From positions 4,057 through 68,056 of the forward strand of contig DASUFL010000050.1 of the NCBI GenBank assembly GCA_036274595.1: 64,000 nucleotides of DNA. Reading direction: 5' to 3'. Under the pieces are notes generated by a model. The model searched no databases, was not told the origin of the DNA, and was given only the letters and a program-made list of their open reading frames with translations. Positions 17,601 through 26,584 of the stretch are shown in pieces (the first letter of the stretch is position 1; every line of letters begins with the position of its first letter). Position numbers and translations under genes: made by a program. The stretch comes from WS-9 sp036274595. GTDB taxonomy: Bacteria; Eisenbacteria; RBG-16-71-46; SZUA-252.

Positions 17601-20600
17601 GCTCCCGAATTGAAAGAATAGTCGTCGTGGTTCGGGTCGGGATTGGTCTGCGCGTTGTAGCCCGGCTCGTCCTGGTCCCGGAGGTGGTCGAGCCCCGTGT
17701 CCTCGAACGGCACGTCCGTCGTCTCGCCCCGGTCCAGCTTTCCGTCACCGTTGATGTCCTCGGTATCGAGCAGTCCGTTCGGGATCGAATCCGGGTTCCA
17801 GAAGGCGTCCTCGCTCACACGGCCGAAGTCGATGTGGAGCTTCCCCGGCGTCAGCCCGTGTGTCTGGGTGAAGTCGTTGACCCAGATCTCCATGTACTTG
17901 AGCCGTGAGAAATCCTGCCCGGCGGTGGAGATGGACTGGGTGATGCCCGTCCAGTCCTCGGGCCCCATGACCGCCTGCCCCGTGGGAAGCTGGACGTTCA
18001 TCTCGACCACCGTGCGCTCGGCGTCGCCCCCTTCCTCGTTCTTCAAGATGGGCTTGAGATCGTGCTCCTTCACGCCGCGCGCGTTGTACCACTGGAGCCG
18101 GCTGTGGGTGGCCACGAGCGGCTCGATGGGGATCGGCGTCGTGGTCGAGGAGTCCCCCATGTCGGAGATCGGCGTGGAGCTCCAGAACCACTGCGTGCGG
18201 CTCAGCCCGATCGTGTTGGACTCGCGGTTCCCTTCCATGTCGTCGATGTAGGCCTCCCCCGCCGTGTTCGGGTTCGGCATGCTCATCGCCGCGCGCCCCT
18301 GGATGTTGAGGAGGGACGGAGCGTTGGTCTTCACACCCGGGATCACGTTCGCGAGCTGGGTCATCCAGACCGGCTTGAAGATGACGAGCGAGGAGAGGTC
18401 GCCGATGACGGTCTTGGCCGGCTCCTCGCCGAGCTTCGCGTTCGTCTCCATGGCCCCGCGGCTGTCGTAGAGCACGCTCGAGGTCAGGGCCAGGTTGGGA
18501 CCCGGGTTGTACGAAGCCGAGGCGCCGAGGAGCGTCAGCTGGGTCGATCCAACGCCCGGAGCGAACGAGTAGTCGACGCTGATCGTCTGGTTGGGGCCGG
18601 GCGGCTTCAGGAAGTTCACCTGCCCCGTCTGGTAGTCGATCGTGTATTCGGAGCCGCGCCGCTGCGGGATGCCGTCGACCTTGACCGTCTCCGATCCTTC
18701 GAGGATGTCGAAGCGGCCGAGGAAGAACCCCTGGGTGCTGCTCTTGAATTCGGCCTCGATGTAATAGCGGGTGTCGGAGATCAGATCGGGCAGGAGCGAG
18801 TAGTAGACCTTCGGGTTCGTGAGGGTCTCGTCCTGGAGCTTATTACGACCGAAGTTGTCGAGGCAGAGGAACCCGCCGAATCCGGGAGCGCATCCGGTCC
18901 CCGAGGTGGTCGGATTGAAGGGGTGGAGGTCGGGGAAGAACATGATGCCCGTCTCCGGATCGATGAATGTGTCGTCGATGAGCCCATCCGGTTTGACCTC
19001 GTTCGTGCCCCGGGTCCGCTGATCGAGCCCCAGGATCTCGATGAGCGGCGTCTTCACCCCGCCCTGCTCGATGAAGTCCGGATTGTCGGTCGCCCCGTTC
19101 TGGATCCGCTTCACTTTGAGACTCAGGGTCTCGAACGCGATATCGCGACCCTGGAGGTCGTAGAAGTTGCGGAGCTCGTACGAGAGCACCGGGAACCAGG
19201 GGTCCGTCTGGTCGAACAGGGACGTGATCGGGTCGACCTTGAACCGGTTCGTCTCGACACCGATCGCCTTCAAGAGGAGCGTCTTCGCGGGCTTGTGAAG
19301 GGACGGGTCGGGAGCGTCGAAATCACCCGTCTCCACGGTGCCCACGCGCTCGCCCGTGAGGTCGTCCACGTAGGCCACGGCCAGGATCTCCGTCGTACCG
19401 AGCGCCTGGCGCAGGCGGATGACCGGGATCTCGCCGGTCGTCCCCGTGATGTAGGGGTACATCACGAAGTAATCCTCGTCGAGCGTGAGCGGCGTGAAGT
19501 TCCCCTGGATCTGCGGGTTCGTATCGGTGGAATCGACGAGCGGATCGACCCGGGCCAGACCCGGGCTCTCCGTCGAGTTCGTGAGCTGGATGCGGTCGTC
19601 TCGATACACGTGCAGGGTCCCGGATCGAATCTTCACCGGATGGTCGGCAACGAAGTAGTAGGTCCGGTGGATGTACTCGAGGTCCCGGACCTGCACATCC
19701 TTGAGCTCGCCGGACGGAGTGAAGCGCGCGGTCTCGGTCTTTCCTTCCTGCTTGCTCGCGATCGCCTGCAAATCCACGCTGCCGAGCCGGGCCACGGTCT
19801 TGACGCCGAAGAGTCCCTCCTGCCGGAACGAAGCGCCTTCCACCGACAGGTTCGTGTTTCCGAGCTCGACGGAGCGGATCATGTCGTCGTCGCCGCCCTC
19901 GTATCGGAGCTTCACCTGGTTGTCGATCGACGTGGTGACGTTGCTCGACTGATCGATGTCGATCTTGATGCGGTCGCCGATCGAGCCGGTCAGGTTGACG
20001 TTCAGCTCCTGCTTCATGTCGAAGCTGGGGAACGCGCTCTGGTTCTTCCGCTCGGTCTGGATCCGGTTGCTCGCGGTCCAGTCGCTGGTCCCGCTCAAGG
20101 TGATGGTCTCGCTTCCCGAGATCTCGATGTTGGGGGTCCCGTCGCCCACGATGGTCCGGACGAGCTTGGGAAGCTGGACGGGAAGCTCCACGCGAAGCGC
20201 GGTACCCGAGCGGAGCTGGCCGCGATCCATGGAGCGGGTGGAGCGGGCCTTGTCCTTCCAGAGCCGGCGGACGGTGCGGCCGCTCAGGATCTGGTTGTAC
20301 TCCTCGGGGGTCAAAACGAGAGGCTCGCGAACCTCGACGTCCCCTTCCCGGTAGCTCTCCTGGACGGTCCCCGCGACCGGGTCGACGGTGACGTCGATGT
20401 CGGGCTGGCCGGTCGGGTAGTCGCCATTGGCGTGGATGGGGCGGAACCTCCATCCCGAGGGCAAGCCGGGCGTGCTGAGATCGGCCTCGATCGGCTGCAG
20501 CCGGTCGGGGTCGGGCAGGTCCTGGTAGGGTTCGGCCTGAACCCTCGCCCAAGGCCCTAAAAGGAGGCCCAGAGCGAGGATGCACAACAACCTCAACCGA

Positions 20601-20608
20601 GGAAGCAT
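14633..20608 (-). CDS. sprA: SprA-family outer-membrane protein (type IX secretion translocon / gliding)
   Basis: A 1991-residue protein. SprA is the giant outer-membrane barrel through which type IX cargo passes in Bacteroidetes (about 2400 residues there). The start at 20608 gives a clear Sec signal of about 25 residues ending near RVQA. SprA landmarks in order: LKDVQVRDLEYIHRTYYFV, repeated VDYQTGQVNFL-type motifs, AYIDDMEGNRESNTIGLSRT, then IWVNDF, FGRVSEDAFWNPD and acidic DINGDGKLDRGE and PDTEDLNRDG segments, and a beta-strand-rich C-terminus ending ALNGQFRF with terminal aromatic Phe. An open frame continues upstream to 21514 but lies opposite lptF. The other T9SS parts are not in this window. 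Confidence 0.85.
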   Translation of the reverse strand: MLPRLRLLCILALGLLLGPWARVQAEPYQDLPDPDRLQPIEADLSTPGLPSGWRFRPIHANGDYPTGQPDIDVTVDPVAGTVQESYREGDVEVREPLVLTPEEYNQILSGRTVRRLWKDKARSTRSMDRGQLRSGTALRVELPVQLPKLVRTIVGDGTPNIEISGSETITLSGTSDWTASNRIQTERKNQSAFPSFDMKQELNVNLTGSIGDRIKIDIDQSSNVTTSIDNQVKLRYEGGDDDMIRSVELGNTNLSVEGASFRQEGLFGVKTVARLGSVDLQAIASKQEGKTETARFTPSGELKDVQVRDLEYIHRTYYFVADHPVKIRSGTLHVYRDDRIQLTNSTESPGLARVDPLVDSTDTNPQIQGNFTPLTLDEDYFVMYPYITGTTGEIPVIRLRQALGTTEILAVAYVDDLTGERVGTVETGDFDAPDPSLHKPAKTLLLKAIGVETNRFKVDPITSLFDQTDPWFPVLSYELRNFYDLQGRDIAFETLSLKVKRIQNGATDNPDFIEQGGVKTPLIEILGLDQRTRGTNEVKPDGLIDDTFIDPETGIMFFPDLHPFNPTTSGTGCAPGFGGFLCLDNFGRNKLQDETLTNPKVYYSLLPDLISDTRYYIEAEFKSSTQGFFLGRFDILEGSETVKVDGIPQRRGSEYTIDYQTGQVNFLKPPGPNQTISVDYSFAPGVGSTQLTLLGASASYNPGPNLALTSSVLYDSRGAMETNAKLGEEPAKTVIGDLSSLVIFKPVWMTQLANVIPGVKTNAPSLLNIQGRAAMSMPNPNTAGEAYIDDMEGNRESNTIGLSRTQWFWSSTPISDMGDSSTTTPIPIEPLVATHSRLQWYNARGVKEHDLKPILKNEEGGDAERTVVEMNVQLPTGQAVMGPEDWTGITQSISTAGQDFSRLKYMEIWVNDFTQTHGLTPGKLHIDFGRVSEDAFWNPDSIPNGLLDTEDINGDGKLDRGETTDVPFEDTGLDHLRDQDEPGYNAQTNPDPNHDDYSFNSGATPLDYSNINGTEGNGEGVPNARPDTEDLNRDGFADFQNDYFSATIDLSDSTYVAVDVAHDYAGQSLPDGNTIALDNGWRMFRVPLTPEIFKRVGAANWQNVQHIRLWINGLSQPRKFQVGGIELVGNRWLAQAIDPAKAARGLELGVGVRNNKDDSGAPYFYQAPFAVQNTQGGTASRKEQSLALHHFNLENGDTLIAFKTTTSTNALGWTQYGQIRFWVHGDPNADAQKLRVVARFGADTVNYYEYSAPVPNDSWKNMVVPLDRLSGLKETLEADSMGVRTDTETGAATGEVFRVVGNPSFTRVLRISFGTTMTGGPPGPQEGEVWINDLRLSDVHRDRGVHGEMSVQANFADVIALNINYQKEDEDFFRTGSGVNTGTGQNHTSTSIATTFNLDRVLPTSGIQLPVRFSLNHTSDVPKFRTGSDVILSDARSDLETRERNTQTIDMSFRRSGTKRNGLLRYTLDALQGALTYARDGSRTTSAVDSNWTFRASGNYDLPIGGLMIGLPILKIGVLPDQLGFNANWEASRDVNYGRQIFEDDDSTTLRSDVKTRILTVGGRTGWTPLSSVRVNFSITSTRDMLLRNEGGLGFNVGTELVQARTLGLNYTPRWLGLFSPNLAMDGTYRETKNPQQRLLDTDPPDLKSISNTGNARFTAVVPFARLGQRLSRPGHSGASYFNPVRAVLSRFQDIQTTFTFTRGSSVSRVTGDAGPAFKTGFTGAFDPDMVRQSNSVFAETRAYTSGANTTFRPTSFITIDARADHRLAFSEAGIGGSRRTLSYSLPDLKGRWLELHRLLGMSETISTMSLNSGYNFRVDEAGPKGAAFDTRTNTTTWGPLLGWDLAWRNGLRANIATNVTQATQVDQQVYGVTSDRQLVNTDVRFTKTYSAARGIRLPFSKKPMRLPNDLNLNLTFSASSERKVTKRPSLGVADIVEIDQSRWTIGSATNYNFTQTISGGFNLGFRNQTDRKTSITTRGLTIALNGQFRF

Positions 20609-20742
20609 GCGTCCATCGCGGAGTGTTCCGTTCCTTGGGTGGCTCGACAAGGGGGAGTCGATGCTGGTACTTAAACCCCTGGTCTCGTGCGGAGTTCGAG
20701 CCGGAAGTAAATGCGGCGCCTTTGGATGGGGGGCCGGAAGGT

Positions 20743-20772
20743 TTGCCAGGACGCGCCCCGGCTCCCTATACT
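20743..20772 (+). promoter_or_regulatory. Predicted promoter of lptF-lptG
   Basis: TTGCCA (20743-20748), an 18-base spacer and TATACT (20767-20772) lie in the 207-base divergent gap between sprA and lptF. Transcription would start near 20779, about 37 bases ahead of the lptF ATG. I found no equally good promoter pointing to sprA in the same gap. Confidence 0.6.
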
Positions 20773-20815
20773 GCGGCCGCGTGCCACGCCCACCACGACC
20801 CGCCCCGAAAGACGG

Positions 20816-22228
20816 ATGAGAATACTCGAACGATACGTCCTCCGCGAGCACCTGTACCCGTTCCTGATCGGGTTCAGCGTGGTCATCTTCCTGCTGACGC
20901 TGGACTTCATGTTCGACCTGGTCGACCTCGCCATCGGCAAAGGGATTGGGGCCGGCGTGGTGCTCGAGCTCTTCGTGCTCTCCCTGGGCTACATGGTGGC
21001 CCTGGCGTTCCCCTGCGCGGTCCTCATCGCGTGCCTCGCCACGTTCGGCCGGCTCTCCCAGGACAACGAGATCGCGGCCATGAAGGCGAACGGCGTGAAT
21101 CTGCTCCGGATCGTCGGCGTCCCGTTCTACGCGGCGCTCGTCCTGGCCGGGCTCCTCGTCCTCTTCAACAACCTGGTCCTTCCCGAGTCCAACCACCGCC
21201 TGGCCAACCTCATGGCGGATGTCGGACGGAAGCGTCCGACCGCGACGATCCAGGAAGGGGTGTTCGTCGACGATTTCGTCGGGTACAGCATCTTCGTCGA
21301 GAAAGTCGACGACCGGACGAACCAGATCCGGGGCGTGAAGATCTACCAGCTCAACTCGAACGCGCGCCCCACGACGATCCTGGCCGACTGGGGGGTCATC
21401 CACAACTCCAAGGACGGACGCGTGATGTCCCTGGAGCTGCACGACGGCGAGATCCACGAAGTGCCCCCGAACGAGGAGGAGCGGACCTACCGTCGGCTCA
21501 TGTTCAAGACCCACACCATCAATATTCGGACCTTAGGGGGAGATCTGGAGCGCCAGAACCGGGACGCCCGGGGCGACCGGGAGATGAGCCTGGGGATGAT
21601 GCAGGCCAGCATCCACAGGCTGCGCACCGACTTGAAGGGAGCGATCGAGCGCCGGGACCAGATCCTCCGCCAGGCCGGCTTCACGAGCTACGGGGAGTTC
21701 GTGGAGGCGGCCGTTCCCCACCGGCCGCCCCGGGGCCTCCAGGCCCTGATCCGGAGCGCGACCCGAGCCTTCTCGTCCGTCGGCGGGATCGGAAAGCCGC
21801 CGCCGAAGGAGGCGCCGGGCCGCTTCGTGAGCCCGACCACGGCGGACATCATCCAGATGCGCCAGATGGAGGTCGAGGCGCTCGACCGAAGGGCTCAGAG
21901 CCTCGAGGTGGAGGTGCAGAAGAAGTTCTCGATCCCGGCCGCGTGCCTGGTCTTCGTCCTCGTCGGCGCGCCGCTCGGCATCCGCGCGAGAAGGAGCGGG
22001 ATCGCGGTCGCCTTCCTCTCGATCCTCTTCTTCATCTTCTATTACCTCTGCCTGGCCGGCGGCGAAGAGCTGGCGGACCGCAGGCTCCTCGCGCCCTGGG
22101 TCGCCATGTGGACCCCCAACATCGTGATCGGCGCCGTGGGACTCTTCCTCACGCTCCGGGCCGCGGAGCTGATCCGCCGCCGGCCGCGTCGACGCCGCGC
22201 GCGCAAGCGCCGGCCGGTGCCGGCGTGA
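20816..22228 (+). CDS. lptF: Lipopolysaccharide export permease LptF (YjgP/YjgQ family)
   Basis: An inner-membrane half of the LptB2FG transporter that extracts LPS and passes it to LptC. The 470-residue protein begins MRILERYVLREHLYPFLIG, the family start, and has six predicted membrane helices: three near residues 12-130, then a periplasmic beta-jellyroll domain (about 130-350), and three at the end (AACLVFVLVGAPLGIRARR is the hallmark). It is longer than usual because the periplasmic part holds a charged helical insert (residues about 250-340). The C-terminus is Arg-rich. Confidence 0.9.
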   Translation: MRILERYVLREHLYPFLIGFSVVIFLLTLDFMFDLVDLAIGKGIGAGVVLELFVLSLGYMVALAFPCAVLIACLATFGRLSQDNEIAAMKANGVNLLRIVGVPFYAALVLAGLLVLFNNLVLPESNHRLANLMADVGRKRPTATIQEGVFVDDFVGYSIFVEKVDDRTNQIRGVKIYQLNSNARPTTILADWGVIHNSKDGRVMSLELHDGEIHEVPPNEEERTYRRLMFKTHTINIRTLGGDLERQNRDARGDREMSLGMMQASIHRLRTDLKGAIERRDQILRQAGFTSYGEFVEAAVPHRPPRGLQALIRSATRAFSSVGGIGKPPPKEAPGRFVSPTTADIIQMRQMEVEALDRRAQSLEVEVQKKFSIPAACLVFVLVGAPLGIRARRSGIAVAFLSILFFIFYYLCLAGGEELADRRLLAPWVAMWTPNIVIGAVGLFLTLRAAELIRRRPRRRRARKRRPVPA

Positions 22229-23307
22229 GGCTCCTCGACCGGTACATCCTGCGCGAGCAGCTCCTCTCGCTCCTCGCGGGGCTCGTCTTCTTCGTCTCGG
22301 TCTTCATCATCGTGGACGTCTTCGAGAAGATGGACACCTTCCTCGACAACAGCGTCCCGGTTCACGTCGTGCTCACCTACTACCTCGCCTCGATTCCGGG
22401 CATCGTGGTCCAGGTGCTTCCGATGGCGATGCTCCTCTCCTGCCTCCTCGCGCTGGGGCAGATCGGACGGCAGAACGAGCTCACGGCGATGCAGGCCGCG
22501 GGCATCGGGATCGCCCGGATCGCGCTTCCGATGTGGGTCGTGGCCGCGACCGTGAGCGTGCTCGTCTTCGTGGTGAACGAGATGGTCCTGCCGCCTCTGA
22601 ACGCGCAGAAGCTCCGGCTCTACCGCGTGGAGATCAAGAAGCAGAATCCCGAGGGCGCGACCATCCGGACCAATCTTGCCTACCTGGGACGAGACGGCCG
22701 GACCTTCCTGATCCGGGCCTACGACATCCCGAGCCAGACGATGACCGAGGTCGTCATCCAGCAGATCCAGAAGCACACGCTGACCGGCCGGATCGACGCC
22801 GAGACCGCCCACTGGGAGAAGGGACGGTGGGTCTTCCATCGCGGCTTCGTCCGGAGATTCGACCGCGATGGGGAGCACGCGGCCGAGTTCAACGAGCTCA
22901 CGCTCCCGGGCTTGAAGGAGACTCCCGACGACTTCGCGACGGCGGAGGAGGATCCGAAGGCGCTCTCCTACTGGCAGCTCCAGAACTACATCGGACGGCT
23001 CCATCAGAGCGGGAGCCGCGTGCAGAAGTACCTGGTCGAGCTCTACCTCAAAGTGGCGTTCCCGCTCACGAACCTGATCGTGGTCGTGATCGGAACCGCG
23101 CTCGGGCTCCGCGTGAGACGGGGCGGATTCGCGATCAGCTTCGGGCTCTCGATCTTCATCAGCTTCGTCTACTACGCCTTCATCCGGACCGGGCAGTCGC
23201 TGGGGCACAACGGCACGCTCCCGCCGATGCTCGCGGCCTGGCTCGGGAACATCTTCTTCGGGGTGGTGGCGCTCGAGCTCCTGCGCCGCGCGAGGCGGGG
23301 CGGCTAG
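22225..23307 (+). CDS. lptG: Lipopolysaccharide export permease LptG (YjgP/YjgQ family)
   Basis: The partner permease of LptF, 360 residues, the usual family length. The start is GTG at 22225 in a GTGA overlap with the lptF stop, giving VRLLDRYILREQLLSLLAG. Six membrane segments flank a periplasmic domain; the second block carries AFPLTNLIVVVIGTALGLRV, the usual motif. Its TAG stop shares the palindrome CTAG with the converging comB stop. Confidence 0.9.
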   Translation: MRLLDRYILREQLLSLLAGLVFFVSVFIIVDVFEKMDTFLDNSVPVHVVLTYYLASIPGIVVQVLPMAMLLSCLLALGQIGRQNELTAMQAAGIGIARIALPMWVVAATVSVLVFVVNEMVLPPLNAQKLRLYRVEIKKQNPEGATIRTNLAYLGRDGRTFLIRAYDIPSQTMTEVVIQQIQKHTLTGRIDAETAHWEKGRWVFHRGFVRRFDRDGEHAAEFNELTLPGLKETPDDFATAEEDPKALSYWQLQNYIGRLHQSGSRVQKYLVELYLKVAFPLTNLIVVVIGTALGLRVRRGGFAISFGLSIFISFVYYAFIRTGQSLGHNGTLPPMLAAWLGNIFFGVVALELLRRARRGG

Positions 23308-24080
23308 CGGCGGGAGGCGGCCGTCCCGGGGGCCGTGATCCGTCCCTCCTTGAGGAGCGGCACGAGCGGCACGCTGTCGATCCGGGCGCAGACGGGCAGG
23401 TCCTCCTCGAATCCCAGCTCGATCAGGTAGCGGCCGTGCTCGCTCAGGCGGAGGATGCCTTCGGGGTCCGCGCCGTGGCGCCGGTCGTACTCGCGCGCCA
23501 TCTCCGCGGCGTCGTTCAAGACGATCGAATCGCCGTCGCCGGCGAGCCGCCGGATCAGAGCGCCCGCGCACGACGCATCCTCGAGCGAGAAGCGGCCGCT
23601 CTTCCCGGCGCAGAAAATGGCCAGGTCCGCCCCCTCCGATCGCGCGAGCTCCGCCATCGCCCCCAGATTGACGTAGCCGAGGATCCGCTGCTCGCGCCCG
23701 TCGAGAGGGCCCGCCATGAGCGGACTCGCGTTCGTGGAGGCGAAGACCAGCGTCGCCCCTTCCACGCGTTCGCGCGTGTACTCGCGCGGGGAGTTCCCGA
23801 GGTCGAACCCGCCCACCTTCCGCCCGTCGCGCTCGCCGCAGAGGAGCCGCGTCTTCGGATCGAGCGTTGGCGCGAGGCGGGTCGCCGCCTCCACGGTCTC
23901 GACCGGGATGATCTTCGAGGCTCCGTTCTGGAGGGCCGTCGCGATGGAGGTGGAGCTCCGGAGCACGTCCACGACCACGAGACGGCGATCCTCGAGGGGC
24001 GCGCGCTCGATTTCCGAGGGCGTGAGGTAGAGGTCGATCCGCGCGATGCCCGAGGCGCCCCGGGCGCCTGTCGACGTCAC
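23304..24080 (-). CDS. comB: 2-phosphosulfolactate phosphatase family protein (ComB)
   Basis: ComB removes phosphate from 2-phosphosulfolactate in methanogen coenzyme M synthesis; many bacteria that do not make coenzyme M carry the family with unknown substrate. The 258 residues show the family features VVVDVLRSSTSIATAL near residue 36, LLCGERDGRKVGGFDLGNSP near 78, VFASTNASPLM, and IFCAGKSGRFSLEDASCAG. The start is GTG at 24080, overlapping the accC stop as GTGA. The role in this organism is not established. Confidence 0.85.
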   Translation of the reverse strand: MTSTGARGASGIARIDLYLTPSEIERAPLEDRRLVVVDVLRSSTSIATALQNGASKIIPVETVEAATRLAPTLDPKTRLLCGERDGRKVGGFDLGNSPREYTRERVEGATLVFASTNASPLMAGPLDGREQRILGYVNLGAMAELARSEGADLAIFCAGKSGRFSLEDASCAGALIRRLAGDGDSIVLNDAAEMAREYDRRHGADPEGILRLSEHGRYLIELGFEEDLPVCARIDSVPLVPLLKEGRITAPGTAASRR

Positions 24081-25435
24081 GCCGCCTTGGTCCTCTGGCT
24101 CATGAACTCTTCCAGATAGCCCGTGTGGATCTCGCCTCTCTCGAACGCTGGATCGGCGAGCACCTCGAGGTGGAAGGAGAGCGTCGTGTCGATTCCCTCG
24201 ACCACCGTCTCGAGAAGGGCGCGGCGCATCCGCGCGATCGCCTCGCTCCGGTTCTGGCCCCAGCAGATGATCTTGGCGACCATCGAGTCGTAGTTGGGGG
24301 GCACGCGGTAGCCGGAGTAGAGATGGCTGTCCACGCGCACGCCTGGTCCGCCGGGGCTGTGGAAGTACCGCACGATGCCCGGCGAGGGCTGGAAGTTCTG
24401 GTCCGGCCGCTCCGCGTTGATCCGGCACTCGATCGCGTGGCCCTGGAGCTGGATCTCGCTCTGCTTCCACGGGAGGGGCTCGCCCGCGGCCACCAGGATC
24501 TGCGCCTTGATGAGGTCGTGCCGGGTGACCATCTCCGTGACCGGGTGCTCCACCTGGATGCGCGTGTTCATCTCCATGAAGTAGAACTCGCCCGTGGGCC
24601 CGAGCAGGAACTCGATCGTGCCCGCCCCCTCGTAGCGGATGGACGAGGCAGCGCGCACCGCCGCCTCGCCCATGCGCGCGCGAAGCTCCGGCGAGAGCGC
24701 CACGCTCGGCGCCTCCTCGATGAGCTTCTGGTGGCGCCTCTGGATGGAGCACTCGCGCTCGCCCAGGTGGACCACGTTGCCCTGCCGGTCGCCGAACACC
24801 TGGAACTCGATGTGCCGCGGCTTTTCGACGTAGCGCTCGAGGTAGACGGCGCCGGAGCCAAAGTTGGCCTCCGCTTCGGCCTGCGCCGTCATGACGCCGT
24901 TCCGTAGCGAGGCTTCGTCGGTCGCGATGCGCATCCCCTTGCCGCCGCCGCCGGCCGCCGCCTTGATGATGACGGGATAGCCGAGCGACTTCGCCACGTC
25001 GGCCGCCTGGTCGGGAGACTCGAGCACGCCCTCGCTCCCCGGCGTGACGGGAACGCCCGCAAGGACGGCCGTCTTCCGGGCCACCGCCTTGTCCCCCATC
25101 GTGCGGATCATCTCCGAGGTCGGGCCGATGAAGCGGATGTGGCACGACTCGCAGACCTCGGCGAAGTGGGCGTTCTCGGACAGGAAGCCGTAGCCGGGGT
25201 GGATGGCATCGGCGGCGGTGATCTCGGCGGCGCTGATGATGCGCGCCATGTTCAGATAGCTCGCGGAGCTGGGCGGCGGGCCGATGCAGACCGCCTCGTC
25301 CGCGAGCCGCACGTGGAGCGAGTCCCGGTCCGCCTCCGAGTAGACGGCCACCGTCTCGATGCCCATCTCGCGCGCCGCGCGAACGATCCGGAGCGCGATC
25401 TCTCCCCGGTTCGCGATCAGGATCTTCCGGAACAT
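24077..25435 (-). CDS. accC: Acetyl-CoA carboxylase, biotin carboxylase subunit
   Basis: Carboxylates the biotin of AccB with ATP and bicarbonate, the first committed step of fatty-acid synthesis. The 452 residues have the biotin-carboxylase N-domain (FRKILIANRGEIALRI), ATP-grasp (IIKAAAGGGGKGMRIA; ERECSIQRRHQKLIEEAPS) and the EMNTRIQVEHPVTEM catalytic signature, followed by the C-domain. ATG at 25435. It sits only five bases after pilT, which separates it from accB, an unusual arrangement. Confidence 0.96.
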   Translation of the reverse strand: MFRKILIANRGEIALRIVRAAREMGIETVAVYSEADRDSLHVRLADEAVCIGPPPSSASYLNMARIISAAEITAADAIHPGYGFLSENAHFAEVCESCHIRFIGPTSEMIRTMGDKAVARKTAVLAGVPVTPGSEGVLESPDQAADVAKSLGYPVIIKAAAGGGGKGMRIATDEASLRNGVMTAQAEAEANFGSGAVYLERYVEKPRHIEFQVFGDRQGNVVHLGERECSIQRRHQKLIEEAPSVALSPELRARMGEAAVRAASSIRYEGAGTIEFLLGPTGEFYFMEMNTRIQVEHPVTEMVTRHDLIKAQILVAAGEPLPWKQSEIQLQGHAIECRINAERPDQNFQPSPGIVRYFHSPGGPGVRVDSHLYSGYRVPPNYDSMVAKIICWGQNRSEAIARMRRALLETVVEGIDTTLSFHLEVLADPAFERGEIHTGYLEEFMSQRTKAA

Positions 25436-25440
25436 GCGCT

Positions 25441-26562
25441 CTAGACGAGCTCCGACTTGGGACGCTCGAACGTCTTCCAGGTCTCGTCCGAGGTGGCGTG
25501 GATCCCCTTGATGCGGAGCTCGAACTCGGTGGGGTTGGAGCAGTACTTGAGGGCGTTCTCGATCGAGATCTTGCCCTCGGTGTAGTGCTTCATGATCGAC
25601 TGGTCGAAGGTCTGCATTCCGTACTGCGACACGCCGTCGGCGATGGCCGACTTGATGAGGCTCGTCTTCTCGGGGTCGAGCAGGTACTCGCGCACCGTCG
25701 CCGTGACGATGAGGACCTCGGCCGCCGGAATTCGCCCCGACTGGTCGACGCGCGGGATGAGTCGCAGCCCGACCACCGCCTGGAGCGTGGTCGAGAGCAT
25801 GTAGCGGACTTCCTCGTGCTCGTGCGGCGGGAAGAAGGAGATGATGCGGTTCACCGTCTGCGCCGCGTCGATCGTGTGGAGCGTCGAGAGGACGAGATGT
25901 CCCGTGTCGGCCGCCATGAGGGCGGTGCGCATGGTCACCGGATCCCGGATCTCGCCGATCAGGATCGCGTCCGGGTCCTGGCGGAGGATGTGCTTCAGCC
26001 CCTCGGCGAAGCTGTCCGTGTCGAGCCCCACCTCGCGCTGGGAGATCGTGCACTTCTTGTCGCGGAAGAGGAACTCGACCGGGTCCTCGATCGTGATGAC
26101 GTTCCGCGGCTCCCGCCGGTTCAAGGAGTCGATCATGGCCGCCAGGGTCGTCGACTTCCCGCTCCCGACGGTGCCGCACACGAGGACCAGGCCGCGCGGC
26201 TTGAGCGCCAGGTCCTCGATCACGGACGGAAGGTTCAGCTCCTCGAAGGCGGGGATCGTCGCGGGCACCTGCCGGAAGACCATCGCGAACGTGCCGCGCT
26301 GCTGGTAGAAGTTCGTGCGGAAGCGGGAGAGGCCGGTGACGCCGAAGGCGAAGTCGACCTCCTTCGTCTCCTCGAACACCCGCTTCTGCTTCGGCGTGAG
26401 GATCTGGTCCACCACGGTCTCGAGCTCCGCCTGGCTCGGCGGCGGCTCGTCGATCGGGATCAGCTCGCCGTTCACGCGCGCGGTCGGCTTCGTGCCCACC
26501 TTGACGTGAAGGTCCGACGCGCCCATCTCGACCATCCTCTGCAGCACGCGCTTGATATTCAT
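25441..26562 (-). CDS. pilT: Type IV pilus retraction ATPase (PilT/PilU family)
   Basis: A hexameric secretion ATPase that powers pilus disassembly. The 373 residues contain the PAS-like N-domain, Walker A GTVGSGKST, Asp box EDPVEFLF, Walker B LIGEIRDP and the His box DTGHLVLSTLHT. The C-terminus (YGMQTFDQSIMKHYTEGKI) resembles PilU as much as PilT, so the subfamily is open. A GGGGAGACGGC Shine-Dalgarno precedes the ATG. Placed between accB and accC with small gaps, it is probably cotranscribed; no other pilus gene is in the window. Confidence 0.9.
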   Translation of the reverse strand: MNIKRVLQRMVEMGASDLHVKVGTKPTARVNGELIPIDEPPPSQAELETVVDQILTPKQKRVFEETKEVDFAFGVTGLSRFRTNFYQQRGTFAMVFRQVPATIPAFEELNLPSVIEDLALKPRGLVLVCGTVGSGKSTTLAAMIDSLNRREPRNVITIEDPVEFLFRDKKCTISQREVGLDTDSFAEGLKHILRQDPDAILIGEIRDPVTMRTALMAADTGHLVLSTLHTIDAAQTVNRIISFFPPHEHEEVRYMLSTTLQAVVGLRLIPRVDQSGRIPAAEVLIVTATVREYLLDPEKTSLIKSAIADGVSQYGMQTFDQSIMKHYTEGKISIENALKYCSNPTEFELRIKGIHATSDETWKTFERPKSELV

Positions 26563-26584
26563 GCCGTCTCCCCGCCCTCCGCGC

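Noticed and set aside
20609..21514. N-terminal extension of SprA
   Set aside because: It would lie opposite lptF and precede a clear signal peptide at 20608; the sequence there is a shadow of lptF.
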